Notes under the pieces: generated by a model
Seen by the model: only the letters and a program-made list of their open reading frames with translations
Told to the model about the DNA's origin: nothing
Database searches by the model: none
Source: Megaustenia siamemsis
Taxonomy: Eukaryota; Mollusca; Gastropoda; Stylommatophora; Ariophantidae
Assembly (NCBI GenBank): GCA_032433765.1
Contig: JAVIAB010000059.1
Span: 58,418,103 to 58,482,102, forward strand
Reading direction: 5' to 3'
DNA length: 64,000 nucleotides
Shown: piece after piece, positions 31,986 to 43,094 of the stretch
Layout of the letters: the number at the start of each line of letters is the position of its first letter
Position numbering within the stretch: position 1 is the first letter of the stretch
Made by a program: the position numbers and the translations under genes

Positions 31986-32735
31986 ATATATGAATTATTT
32001 AGATAATCGAACAACCATTAGATTTCATTATTAGATTTCACCAATACCAACATGATACAAAACATGTTAACAAAATATATAGTTTGATGGCGGTTCACAC
32101 TGATCAAATTGAGAGTGACGCACAATGCGGCGAAACGTACAGAAAGAGTTCAAGGTATGAACTAGACCGTAAAGTGAAAAAAAATAGTGTAGCTCTATTC
32201 AATAAATAAGCGTAAGAAGGAGATATCATAACGATTAGTAAATTATTTTTAAATATTAAATATTTTAACAAAAATGACCCCGTCCAATTAAATAACTTGT
32301 AAACCGCTGAAGCAAATCCATTAAGTCCTTAAAAGCCGTTCCAATAGTTTCTTCTTCCTCGTGACACATTCACAGATACGGACAACGTAAGGTAAGATAA
32401 ACCGCCTATTGTAGTGATAACAATACAAATCCTTGCTGTTTTTGTGATCGTATTTGTAAGCATTCGTTTCTTTTTTATTTTTTAATAGTATCATTACTGT
32501 GCTATGTTCTACATCATTTTGAAGGATTGTAAACTTTGGACTATCTGTATGGCATTTATTCAATTTATTGGGTGTTCGAGTTCGAGTTTATATCTTACCT
32601 TGAAATATTGTGAGAACATTGGTTATTTGGTTGGAGAAGAGCCAACGTTATCACAATATTGTGATAACATAATACAGTTAAACATTTATTGATTGCCGTT
32701 GTTTGCCCACTAGTATCGATAACAAATTAGCTGTT

Positions 32736-32930
32736 TTAGCACGAAAAAGATGGGTCGATGGAATATTAGAAGCACTATGAAACATAACAGCAACAGAGGC
32801 AAACAGAAGAGCAAAAGACCGCAGATTATATCTCCCCTCGACGCTGAAAGGCAGATGAGGAAGGAAAGAAGAAGATTTTCGTGGATGTCTGATAGGTATA
32901 CACGAGCCAGCAAGCGTCTGCAGCAATGAG
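32736..32930 (+). mobile_element. LINE family F, 3' end
   Basis: Encodes ARKRWVDGILEAL, RRAKDRRLYLPSTLKGR and ends GGAAAGAAGAAGA. Same family at 32985, 49143 (minus) and 52250 (minus). Confidence 0.7.
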
Positions 32931-32984
32931 AATATTAATCAATTGATGTTTTTATCAAAACAAAACACAACGAGCCTTTAATAA

Positions 32985-33165
32985 ACGTTGCAAGAACACC
33001 AGATCCAAGGGCCGATCATGAAAAAGATGGACTGACGAAATATTAGAAACACTAGAAAACATAACAACAGGAGAAGTCAACAAAAAAGCAAAAGACCGCA
33101 ATTTATATCTCCCCTCGACGCTGAAAGGCAAATGAAGAAGGAAAGAAGAAGAAGTTTGGATGAGT
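32985..33165 (+). mobile_element. LINE family F, 3' end, second copy
   Basis: GATCATGAAAAAGATGGACTG...ATCTCCCCTCGACGCTGAAA...GGAAAGAAGAAGAAG. Adjacent, same orientation as the previous copy. Confidence 0.7.
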
Positions 33166-33219
33166 TTTAACCTATTGGGGTAGATGATGTGTTGAAGTCT
33201 AATATGTAAAGTAAACATT

Positions 33220-33800
33220 TCAGAGTTGGTTAGCTACTGAGTTGGTTAGCTAGATAGTTGTTAGGTAGCTGCTTAGTTGATTTGTGGTATAGTTGGTTAG
33301 CTAGATAGTTGTTAGGTAGCTACTTAGTTGATTTGTTAGTTAGTTAGCTAACTACTTAGTTGGTTACCTAGATAGTTAGCTAGCTATTTAGTTGGCTAGC
33401 TAGATAGTTAGCTAGCTACTTAGTTGGTTAGCTAGATAGTTAGCTAGCTACTTAGTTGGTTAACTAGATCGCTAGCTAGCTATTTAGTTGGCTAGCTAGA
33501 TAGTTAGCTAGCTACTTAGTTGGTTAGCTAGATAGTTAGCTAGCTACTTAGTTGGTTAACTAGATAGTTAGCTTGCTACTTAGTTGGTTAGCTAGATAGT
33601 CAGCTAGCTACTTAGTTGGTTAGCTAGATAGTTAGCTAGCTACTTAGTTGGTTAACTAGATAGTTAGCTTGCCTATTAGTTGGTTAGCTAGATAGTTAGC
33701 TAGCTACTTAGTTGGTTAGCTAGCTACTTAGTTGGTTAGCTAGATAGTTAGCTAGCTACTTAGTTGGTTACCTAGATAGTTAGCATGCTACTTAATTGAT
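33220..33800. repeat. AGCT-rich tetranucleotide array
   Basis: Compound repeat of TTAG, CTAG and TTGG words with a roughly 32-bp period (TAGCTACTTAGTTGG then TTAGCTAGATAG). Related array at 62055-62490. Confidence 0.92.
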
Positions 33801-33806
33801 TAGCTA

Positions 33807-34000
33807 GATCATCATAATCATCAAGTACCGGGCCTGCTTGCGTTGGTGATCATGTCTCTCCACAACTTTCGATCTCGACAGTTATTTATCATTTCTGTTG
33901 TTGACCTTCTGCCAAGCCATTCTTTTAAGCTGTCTGGTTTTTTTTTTCTCTTTGCTTCCCTCTATCTCTTCGTCCCTCAATGTTTCCAGTTGTTACAATA
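33807..34000 (-). mobile_element. LINE family D, 3' end (host, left part)
   Basis: ATCATCAAGTACCGGGCCTG tail complement, then the same C-terminal coding as at 16526. It is split by LINE A; the right part is 35908-36070. Confidence 0.9.
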
Positions 34001-35897
34001 GATATAATGCTATTGAGAAAATACAGGACGTACAGGAGCAGTGGGAAATACTCAAACAATCGATTCAACAAACATCAAAAGAAGTAATACCAGTGACTAA
34101 AAGAATCAACAAAAAGAAATGGATGACAGAAGAAATATTACAACTAATGGACGAAAGAAGAAAACATAATGGAAAAACAACAAAAGAAAGACTCAAAATT
34201 TATGCACAATCAGTTAAATGAATTAACAGGAAGAAAAGAAGTCAAAGTTTCAGGATGTGTGAAATCAAAGGAAGGAAATATAATAATGGGACAGGAGAAG
34301 ACAATGGAAAGATGGACAGAATATATCACTCAACTCTATGATGATGAAAGACCAGAATTTAACAATTCAAATGAAGACACAGGGCCACCAATAATGCAGA
34401 GCGAAGTGGAGGACGCAATTCAACACATAAAAAGAGGCAAAGCTCCAGGTCCCGACAATATAACAATCGAAGAGATAAATGCATTAGGAGAGCTAGGAGT
34501 ACAAGTCATAACAAAATTACTCAATGACATATATAACACTGGACACATACCCGAAGATCTACTAAAATCTATCTGTGTAGCCATACCGAAGAAGTCAGGA
34601 GCCACTGGTTGCGAAGACCATCGCACTATTAGTCTCATGAGCCATATGACTAAAATATTACTAAGAATAATCATGAGACGTGTAAGGAACAAAATAAAAC
34701 CGGAATTAAGTGAGGAACAATGTGGATTTGTGGAAGGAAAGGGCACCAATAATGCAATATACATATTAAGAACATTGATAGAAATATCTATAGAGGTAAA
34801 GAAAAATCTATATATGTGCTTTATAGACTACACAAAAGTATTTGACAAGGTAAAGCATGTGGAAAACATCAATATGCTGGAGAAATTAAACATTGATGGC
34901 AAGGATCTGCGAATCATAAAAAAACATGTACTGGCAACAAACAGCAGCTATACGAATTAACAACCAAACAGGACAATTCCAATATATAAAGCAAGGAGTC
35001 AGACAAGGCTGTGTTCTGTCATCGGATTTGTTTTCACTTTACAGCGAATATATTATGAGATCAATAGTAGACAAAAAAGGAATTGAAGTCAACGGTCATA
35101 ACATAAATAATTTACGATATGCGGATGACACAGTCTTGATAGCAGAGACAGAGAATGAACTACAAGAAATGATAGACATAATAGTGGAAGAAAGCAACAA
35201 GAAAGGTCTCAGTCTGAATAGTAAGAAAACAGAAGTAATGGTTATATCGAAGAAACAATCACCACCATAATGCAGCATAAAATAAACGAGACAAATCTGA
35301 AACAAGTGCAACGTTTCAAATACTTGGGCACAATAATAACATCAAATAGGAGATGCACCACAGAAATAAAAAGCAGAATAGCTCAGGCCAAAATAGCATT
35401 TCAGAAAATGAAAAATATCTTATGCAACAAATCTATGTCAATAAAAATGAGAAAGAGAGTTCATCGATGCTATATAGAACCAATTCTGACCTATGGAAGC
35501 GAATCATGGACAGTAGACAAACACATAAAAAAGACGATTAGAGGCCACAGAGATGGGATTTCTCAGAAGAATGTTGAAAGTTCCCTGGACAGCTAAAAAG
35601 ACCAATGAGGAAGTTCTCAAAGAGGTCAACACAAAAAGGGAGCTCTTAAAAAACATCAGAAAGAAGCAATCAACATTTTTCGGGCACATCATGAGAAGAG
35701 GAAAGTTGGAATACTTGGTTACAACTGGCAAAATAAAAGGAAAGTGAGATCGCGGACGACAAAGAGAGAAAATGCTGGATAGCTTTGTGTCATGGCATGG
35801 AAAACAGTCAACAACAGAACTGATACAATGCACTGTAGATAGAAGATTGTGGAGGGACATGATCGCCTACGCCAACCGTTATGGTACATGATGATAG
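34001..35897 (+). mobile_element. LINE family A, 1.9 kb, nested in LINE D
   Basis: Best LINE A copy. It is flanked by TGTTACAATA at 33991-34000 and 35898-35907. It encodes a linker domain, then RT: KAPGPDNITIEEINALGELG, HIPEDLLKSICVAIPKKSGA, DHRTISLMSH, EEQCGFVEGKGTNNAIY, CFIDYTKVFDKVKH, GVRQGCVLSSDLFSL, RYADDTVLIAETENEL, then YLGTIITSN and ILTYGSESWTVD. Frame changes near 34920, 35270 and 35570, and a stop at 35747, make it inactive. 5'-truncated (no endonuclease); tail GGTACATGATGATA. Confidence 0.95.
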
Positions 35898-35907
35898 TGT
35901 TACAATA

Positions 35908-36070
35908 TATTCCAGCTGTTCTCTTCTCATTACATGGTCAAAAAATGATGATTGTTTCTTCCTAATATTGGAAATTAGTTCTCTTTTTGCTTTGACCTCT
36001 TTCATTACTCTTCTTAGCTGTCCATGGTATTCTCAACATTCTTCTGTAAAACCACATTTTTACAGACTGC
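35908..36070 (-). mobile_element. LINE family D (host, right part)
   Basis: TATTCCAGCTGTTCTCTTCT onward matches 16708-16880 (complement of RREELEY, RELISNIRKKQSSFF, RMLRVPWTAKK). Confidence 0.9.
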
Positions 36071-36250
36071 AGATTAGCTAGATAGTTAATTAGATAGTTG
36101 CTTAGTTGGTTTGTAAGTTAGTTAACTAGCTACTTGGTTGGTTTGTTAGTTTCTTAGCTACTTAGTTGGTTAGATAAATAATTACTTTAGTTACCCACTA
36201 AGTTAAGAAGTTAGTTCGTTAATTCAGCTAGCTACATAATTAAATTATTG
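36071..36250. repeat. TTAG-type tetranucleotide tract
   Basis: TTAGCTAGATAGTTAATTAG and similar words. Same composition as 33220-33800, so the LINE D/A pair lies inside a larger array. Confidence 0.75.
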
Positions 36251-36254
36251 TTAT

Positions 36255-36428
36255 TGTTATTGGCTATGGAAGGCCTCGGTCTCACAGCAAACGAATTAAA
36301 ATCCATAATTGCTCAACCGCCCGTGCCAGTGGAATCATCCGAATTACTAACTCATCTCCCAAACAAAGAAAGGTAACTGTAGTCCCCATCGTAGCAGTCT
36401 CAGCACACGCCAAAAGACATAAGGCTAT
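36255..36428 (+). repeat. Dispersed repeat G, partial
   Basis: GGCTATGGAAGGCCTCGGTC to GCCAAAAGACATAAGGC; only the first half of the 43786 copy. Confidence 0.85.
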
Positions 36429-36523
36429 ATAATTAAATTATATAGCTATATAATAAAATTATATAGCTAACTAGATAGTTTACCTAGCTACTCAGCTATT
36501 AGTTAGTTAACTACTTTGTTGTT
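36429..36523. repeat. TATAGC-rich low-complexity spacer
   Basis: ATAATTAAATTATATAGCTA repeated, with small palindromes, then TTAG words. Confidence 0.6.
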
Positions 36524-36913
36524 AAGAAAACAAAACAGAAAATTGAATCTTTTGAAATGTGGATTTATAGAAGAATTGTAAGGGAAGATTTGAATGGAAA
36601 GGAAAGAAAAGAAATTATAAAGTCTTAAACGAACTAAAAATGAAAAGAGAACTACTAAACACAATTAGAACAAGACAAACTAGATTTTTGGGGCATGTTA
36701 AAAGAACAACAGCCTACTAAAAGTAATCGTGGAATGGAAAATAGAAAATAAAAGAGGCAGAGGCAGATCAAGACTAACATGGACGAGTAACATCAAAAGA
36801 TGGACAAGTCAGCCTGTGACAATTTGCACTGTCATGGCGGTAGACAGAGCGAAATTGTGCTCCATTGTAGCACAAAATTCGATGCGGAGACGGCACTCAG
36901 TGATGATGATGAT
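36524..36913 (+). mobile_element. LINE family C, 3' end
   Basis: Encodes FEMWIYRRIV, MKRELLNTIRTRQTRFLGH, NKRGRGRSRLTWTSNIKRWT and RAKLCSIVAQNSMRRRHSVM, ending AGTGATGATGATGATGAA. Several frameshifts. Confidence 0.87.
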
Positions 36914-36914
36914 G

Positions 36915-37566
36915 AACTACATTGTTAGTTGGTTGGCTAGTTGCTTGGTTCGTTCGTTGTTTGTTTTGATGGTTGGTTGATTAGTTGGTTGGTTCGTTGG
37001 TTGATTGATTGGTTCGTTGGTTGATTGATTGGTTCGTTGGTTGGTCGGTTGGCTGGTTGTTTGGTTTGTTCGGTGGTTGGTTGGTTGGCTGGTTATTTTG
37101 ATGGTTGGTAGGTTGTTTGGTTTGTTCGGTGGTTGATTGGTTGGTTGGTTGATTGATTGGTTTGTTCGTTGGTTGATTGATTGGTTCGTTGGTTTGTCGG
37201 TTGGTTGGTCAGTTGGTTGGTTATTTGGTTTGTTCGGTGGTTGGTTGGTTCTTTGGTTTTTTCGGTGGTTGGTTGGTTGTTTGGTTTGTTTGGTAGTTGG
37301 TTGGTTGTTTGGTTTTGTTCTGTAGTTGGTTGGTTGTTTGGTTTGTTCGGTAGTTGGTTGGTTGGTTGTTTGGTTTGTTCGGTGCTTGGTTGGTTGTTTA
37401 CTGTGGTTGGTTGGTTGTTTGGTTTGTTGGGTGGTTGGTTGGTTGTTTGGTGTGTTCGGCAGTTGGTTGGTTGTTTGGTTTGTTCGGTAGTTGGTTGGTT
37501 GTTTGGTTTGTTCGGTGGTTGGTTGGTTGTTTGGTTTGTTCGGTGGTTGGTTGGTTGTTTGGTTTA
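36915..37566. repeat. TTGG-rich minisatellite
   Basis: Units of 24-32 bp such as GGTTGGTTGGTTGTTTGGTT then TGTTCGGTA. Both strands are open for long stretches (minus 222 codons of Gln/Pro/Thr/Asn; plus Trp/Gly/Leu/Val). These are by-products of the repeat. Confidence 0.93.
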
Positions 37567-37765
37567 ATAAATCCACGAACTCCACACACTACACAAACTC
37601 CACAAAATCCACGAACTCCACAAAATCCACGAACTCCACAAAATCCACAAACTCCACAAAATCCACGAACTCCACAAAATCCACAAACTCCACAAAATCC
37701 ACAAACTCAACAAAATCCACAAACTCCACAAAATCCACGAACTCCACAAATCCCACGAATTCTTC
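37567..37765. repeat. 18-bp minisatellite, about 11 units
   Basis: TCCACAAAATCCACGAAC-type units, abutting the TTGG array. It gives spurious NSTKST and FVEFVD reading frames. Confidence 0.93.
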
Positions 37766-37865
37766 TCGCTTAAGTTCATTGTACAATTATTTCTTTGCTC
37801 ATCTGGCTTGCAAACCATCTGCTCGATCTATTCTTGAACTAATTGTGGCTGCCCTGTAAGCTCGA

Positions 37866-38913
37866 GAGAGTAAAAGGCTAAGGGCGGGTACCCCGAAGTA
37901 AAACAACCCCACTGCCTTGAGGGTGAGACTTTTTAGTCAAAGGCTAGCGGAGCCAACCGTAAACAAACCGACGGAAGGCAACAGAAAACCACCATCGTAA
38001 TTTCTTTGTACAATCATGAATCGCCACAACAGTAGAAATAACGACAAGAGTAAAATTGAAAACAACAAAACGAGCCTCAGTTAACATCAAGTTAACTTTA
38101 GATTTACTAAAATCAGACAAGAAGCTGCAAGACAAATAGAACCGGTACAATGCAATAGAGAAGATACAAAGCACTGATGAACAGTGGGAAATGCTAATAG
38201 AATCAATGCAGCAAACATCAAAAGAGTTCATACCACCAGTGAGGACAAATTAAAAAAAGAAATGGATGACAGACGACATTTTGCAGCTAATGGATACAAG
38301 AAGAAGAAATAAAGAAAATAAAGATGAGTATAAGAGATTAAATAAAGAAATTGTAGTAAAATGCAATGAAGCAAAAGGAGCATAGCTAAAAGAGAGATGC
38401 AAAGAGATTGAAATGCAACAAAAAGGAGATGCTAAAGATATATACAAATTGAGAAATTAACAGGAAGAAAAACGCAATAAAAAAATGGATGTCTAAGATC
38501 AAAGGAAAGAGAACTGTTGATTGATCAAGAAAACATAAGGAAACGATGGACAGAATACATTAAAGATCTTTATGATGAACGAACGGAAGTAAATATTAAG
38601 GATAATGGAGAAGGACCAGAAATACTCAGAGAAGAAGTGGAAGATGCCTTGCGCAATATGAAAGCAGACAAAGCTCATGGACTAGATAATATAACTAAAG
38701 AAGAGATTGAAGCCATGGGTGATTTTGGAATAGAAATAATAACAAAAATATTGAATGATATCTACAACAGCGGATATATACCAGACGACATGCCCAAATC
38801 AATATTCATAGCCCTACCAAAGAAATCGGGTACGATTGAATGCGATGATCAACGCAAAATAAGCCTTATGAGTCATGCGACTAAGATTATGGTACTTGAT
38901 GATGATGATGAAT
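37866..38913 (+). mobile_element. LINE family D, internally deleted, both ends kept
   Basis: The 5' part (GGCTAGCGGAGCCAACCG, CCGACGGAAGGCAACAG, ATGAATCGCCACAAC) matches the complement of 18900-19157. The RT N-terminal region follows: RKRWTEYIKDLYDERTEV, EEVEDALRNMKADKAHGLDN, SGYIPDDMPKSIFIALPKKS and ISLMSHATKI. At about 38890 the sequence jumps straight to the element's last bases, GGTACTTGATGATGATGATG. The rest of RT and the C-terminal region are absent. Confidence 0.85.
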
Positions 38914-39047
38914 TGTGTGAGACACTAGTTATTGCTGACCCATATTGCTACACAATTTGTACATGAATGTCTATCCACCAATCTCAGCCTCCATCTTACC
39001 CCTGAAGCCAGATCGTCAGCTGTTATAGCACAGCTACGGTAGTTAAT

Positions 39048-39632
39048 TCATCATCATCGAGTGTCGTCTCCGCATCGAAGGTTGGCTACCATGGAGCGCC
39101 ATTCTGCTCTGTCTCTTGCTTTGATGGTGCAGGTTGTCATAGGCTGGTTTGCCCATCTTTTGATGTTACTCGTCCATGTTAGTCTTGGTCTGCCTCTGCC
39201 TCTTTTACCTTGTATTTTCCCCTCCAGGGTTACTTTTAGTAGGCTGTTGTGTCTTTTAACATGGCCCAAAAATCGCATTTGTCTTGTTTGAATTGTGTTT
39301 AGTAGTTCTCTTTTCATTTTTGATTATTTTAAGACTTCGTCGTTTGTTTTCTTTTCCTTCCATCCAATTCTACCTATTCTTCTATGTATCCACATTTCAA
39401 AGGCTTTTATTCTCTGTTCTGTTTTCTTGTCTAATGTCCATGTTTCTGCACCATATAGGACTATTGAGAAGACATAACATTTTGCTATTCTTAGTTTTAG
39501 CCCTGGTGTTATTTGTTTTGATGTTAGTATGTTCTTCATGGCATTAAAATTACTTTTTTCCATTCCTATTCTTTTGTTTATTTCAGCTGTACATTTTCCA
39601 TCACTGGTTATAGTATGTCCAAGGTAGGTGTA
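39048..39632 (-). mobile_element. LINE family C, 5'-truncated
   Basis: Tail complement TCATCATCGAGTG. Minus-strand frames read MKRELLNTIQTRQMRFLGHV, GKRGRGRPRLTWTSNIKRWA and YGAETWTLDKKTEQRIKAFE, with one frame change near 39320. This copy gives the uninterrupted target sequence used to interpret the foldback insertion. Confidence 0.88.
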
Positions 39633-39675
39633 AGTAGTTAATTAAGTTCCTAAATTATTGGATTCTGTACTTGAA

Positions 39676-39850
39676 AAAAAAAAAAAAAGTACCACCGTCA
39701 CATCAAGTGGCGTATGGGGAATATGGTTTTAGTGACCATAAATTTTACAGACCTTCGGCGCATGATTTTTGGGGTAATGTGGTTGGTATTACGCCCGTGC
39801 CGCTTTACTTTCCCAGATAAAAAAAAAAAATCCAGTACCCATTAAAGGCT
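39676..39850 (-). mobile_element. SINE family 1, head missing
   Basis: A-run followed by CCGTCACATCAAGTGGCGTA and the body up to CAGTACCCATTAAAGG. The tRNA head is absent. Confidence 0.85.
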
Positions 39851-40144
39851 TCTGTACTACTAATGGATTCTGTACTACTCTTATTTTTTTGTCTTCGCAT
39901 TTTAAAAAAATAATTTTTCATCACAGCCATTAATTTACACCTAAAAGTGTCATTTTATTTCTAATCTTGGAATTTTTCTCATTTATGGCCATTGATGAGG
40001 GTGTCCGGAGCTTGATACATTCCACTCATTCTTAGAACTGATATGTTTGGAAGTGGTTTCAATTTGTGGTATTACTCACAATTCCTTAAATATTTTTAAT
40101 TCATCTTCCGCCACTAAAAGCATCATGTGGTTGTAGATAGCTGT

Positions 40145-40822
40145 ACCGAGAGCCTCAGTGGCTGAGTGGTTAGTGTGCTTGCCTCAGTGGCTGAGTGGTT
40201 AGTATGCTCGCCTCAGTGGCTGGGTGGTTAGTGTACTTGCCTCAGTGGCTGAGTGGTTAGCGTGCTCGCCTCAGTGGCTGAGTGGTTAGTGTGCTCGCCT
40301 CAGTGGCTGGGTGGTTAGTGTGCTTGCCTCAGTGGCTGAGTGGTTAGTGTGCTCGCCTCAGTGGCTGAGTGGTTAGTGTGCTCGCCTCAGTGGCTGAGTG
40401 GTTAGTGTGCTCGCCTCAGTGGCTGAGTGGTTAGTGTGCTTGCCTCAGTGGTTGAGTGGTTAGTGTGCTTGCCTCAGTGGCTGAGTGGTTAGTGTGCTTG
40501 CCTCAGTGGCTGAGTGGTTAGTGTGCTTACCTCAGTGGCTGAGTGGTTAGTGTGTTCCTTTCCTGACTAGAGGGATCCGGGTTCGATAACAGCAGTGGCG
40601 GATTTTTTTTTCGGACTAACAAGGCCCCGGGGTTCACCCAGCCTCTAAAATTGGGTACTAGAGATTTTTCTGGGAAGTAAAAGTGGCTTGGCGTGATATC
40701 GATCACATCACCCAAAAATGTGCCGTGATCATAGAAAAATATGGTCACTAACACCATATTTCCCATACACCTAGTAAGGCGTGGAGGGAACTTCACGTTT
40801 TTTTTTTTTTTTTTTTTTTTTT
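40145..40822 (+). mobile_element. SINE family 3 with amplified A-box segment
   Basis: Flanked by AGATAGCTGT at 40135-40144 and 40823-40832. The tRNA(Leu/Ser)-like head begins ACCGAGAGCCTCAGTGGCTG, and the B-box region is CCGGGTTCGATAAC at 40578-40591. The body GGGGTTCACCCAGCCT...CACTAACACCATATTTCCC resembles SINE 1. It ends in a run of 25 or so T. Between A-box and B-box the head is expanded to about 430 bp. Confidence 0.88.
40153..40558 (+). repeat. 29-bp array of pol III A-box-like units, 14 copies
   Basis: Unit CCTCAGTGGCTGAGTGGTTA then GTGTGCTTG. Each unit contains TGGCTGAGTGG, the A-box of Leu/Ser tRNAs. 14 copies, few variants (CTGGGTGG, GTTGAGTGG). Confidence 0.94.
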
Positions 40823-40832
40823 AGATAGCTGT

Positions 40833-41600
40833 GTTGCTATCTGTAACAAGTTGAAAACTTGGGCACAATACTCTTGTCGTCAACATGACAAGTTTGAGAA
40901 CCGAGTTGTCTTCCCCCTTCGCTCCCTACATGCTTTGATCAGATCTTCGTTAATGTTATCTCTGAACCTGCCCGCTGAGGGGATGAGGGTGGTTCAACCA
41001 ATAGTTGTGACGTTAGGAGCATTGTGAGTAGGGGGCGGTTGGGGGTAAAATTAGGTGCGCTCTATAACTCGAGACATCACAAGTATTGAGAACCACTGGG
41101 AAATATATGAACCCCACAGCAGGCAGGCTCTGAGATATAAGTGGCGACTATCAGTCCACCGCCACTTGAAATAGTCAGCCTGCATACTCAGCTTTGACAA
41201 CTGACGTCATTCCGGTGGTTCTACTAATCAACCAGATGTTAGCGGTTGTAGTTCATGCGATGAGAATTTCATAAAATGTTTATCGACAAAGAAACACCAC
41301 AGTAAAGTCTATTCAGGGGGCGGTTGTCAAACTTAGCCTGTAACTTCTCCCTAGCGAGAATTACGTTGCACTTCTACGTTCTACGTAAGTCCCCCCGGCA
41401 GACCCGAGTAATGGAAAAATGCTGTAAAGATAGTTTCTACGTTAGGAAAAAGGTTCAGACAATCGGATTATCCACCGGTTAAGTTAAAAGTGTAATGTGT
41501 TACAGTTTCGTTTGCTACTACAAAGTTGAGACACGATGGAGGAGCCAGTTTGTACAGATCCTCTACTAGTGACATTTTAAGACATAATAACCTTACTTTA
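40833..41600. other. No gene seen
   Basis: Unique-looking sequence with no long ORF and no recognised repeat. GC is somewhat higher than its surroundings (about 40900-41450). Confidence 0.5.
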
Positions 41601-41604
41601 CAGT

Positions 41605-42296
41605 AGAACATTGACAAGACCAACATTATGAGAATTAATGCAGTTGGCAATAACCAAATAAAATTAGGAGAAATACCTCTACTAGACGTACAATCTTACA
41701 TATATCTGGGCAGTAATATAGAGAAAGCGGGAGGAACAGAAAAGTTACCAAAATAAGGATATCAAAAGCAAGAGGAACTTTCATTGCACTGGGAAACATA
41801 TGGAAGTCCAAAGAAATTAGGTTAAATGCAAAAATAAAAATTTTCAACTCCAATGTTAAGTCAGTCCTATTATATGGCTGTGAAACATGGAGAGCAACAA
41901 AATTGACAATCATGAAGATACAGACTTTCATTGATGGATGCTTACGCAGAATAAAAGGATGGAAATGGCAGGACAAAATATCTAACATAGAATTATGGAA
42001 ATGTACCAGTCAAATACCAGTGGATAAAGAGATACAGCGAAAACGATGGCGCTGGATAGGACACACACTGCGGAAGCCAACTGAGAGTATTACACAACAG
42101 GCCCTTCTGTGAAATCCCCAGGGGAAAGACAAAGAGGAAGACCAAGAAATTCTTGGAGAAGACAGACAGAAGCAGAGATGAAGATGATGAGGAAGACATG
42201 GAATGATCTTAAAAGAATGACAAGAAACAGAACGGCTTGGAAAGTGTCTGTGGATATGCTCCACAGGGAGCTGAAAAGTAGAAAAAGAAGACAGTA
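41605..42296 (+). mobile_element. LINE family B, 5'-truncated
   Basis: KTNIMRINAVGNNQIKLGEI, YIYLGSNIEKAGG, then after a frameshift near 41740 SVLLYGCETWRATKL, INGCLRRIKGWKW-type codons and RWRWIGHTLRKPTES. The end GGAGCTGAAAAGTAG, AAAAAGAAGA matches the copy ending at 3854. Confidence 0.88.
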
Positions 42297-42369
42297 GAAC
42301 ATTTTCTAGGTTATAGTGTTGCATAGTATTAGATTTGATATTATCATGGGAAAGGACGGAAGCTAGAAA

Positions 42370-42600
42370 TGGTTCAGCCACTGAATACTTAAAGAAACAA
42401 CAGACAAAATAGTTTCACCATATGATAAGACAGGAACAGGAAAAAAGGATACAACACAGATAACTTTTATTAAACACAAAGAAAGCATCAGACTCAAAGG
42501 AAGACCACGAAAATAAAGATGAATTGATGTAATGGTAAAACATTAGGAAATATAAAGCAGGAGAAACTAACATGAGGTGAATAGACCGCAGTGGCTACTT
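42370..42600 (+). mobile_element. Decayed LINE C-terminal fragment, family uncertain
   Basis: Residues RLKGRPRK, IDVMVKH and NRPQW hint at a LINE C-terminus. Stops are frequent. Confidence 0.4.
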
Positions 42601-42694
42601 TTAATGTAGCTCAGCATCTCTTAATTTTGATTGGTCCATACACGGTAAACCTTTACATAATGGGTCTCGGTGACTCTACCACTCAGATTGCGAA

Positions 42695-42900
42695 GCACGC
42701 AAACAGACAAACAAACAAACAGACAAAAAGACATACAAACAAACAGACATATAGACAAACAGACATACAGACAAACAGACATACAGACAAACATATAAAC
42801 AGACATAAAGACATACAGACATACAAACATGCAAACAAACAGACAAACAGACGTACAAACAAACAGACATACAAACAAAGACATACAGACATATCCAGCA
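42695..42900. repeat. ACAGACAA-type microsatellite
   Basis: Compound ACAAACAGACATACAGACAA words. Long minus-strand Cys/Val-rich ORFs are artefacts. Confidence 0.93.
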
Positions 42901-43094
42901 AGAATGTACCACTTCAATCAGTCAAGCAATAAAATGATGCGCCCCCCTCCCCGGTGTAACCTTTGAGTCAACAGCTGTATGGTCAATGCTGATAGGGGAA
43001 TAATATCAAATGGTCGGAACCAGCCCTAATGTGTTAGATCAAGGATGGTGAAGTGACGGTTTGCAGTGCGATTCTTGATTCCTTGTGTTTTCTT

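Larger units (their letters stand above)
32230..33230. repeat. Segmental duplication, copy 1
   Basis: Shares ordered segments with 61430-62090: ATGACCCCGTCCAATTAA/AAGACCCCATCAAATTAT, TTCCTCGTGAC, AAGGTAAGATAAA, TTGTTTGCCCACTAGTATCG/TTGTTTGTCCACTAGTGTCG, and TCTAATATGTAAAGT/TCTAACTTGCGAAGT. Copy 1 additionally carries two LINE F insertions. Both copies run into AGCT-rich tetranucleotide arrays. Confidence 0.75.

Noticed and set aside
32085..32115. Second hammerhead-like stretch (CTGATCA ... GCGGCGAAACG)
   Set aside because: Core G is replaced and no complementary stem II lies between the two motifs.
36917..37818. Long Thr/Gln/Pro/Asn-rich and Trp/Gly-rich ORFs on both strands
   Set aside because: By-products of TTGG-rich and 18-bp arrays; both strands are open at once.
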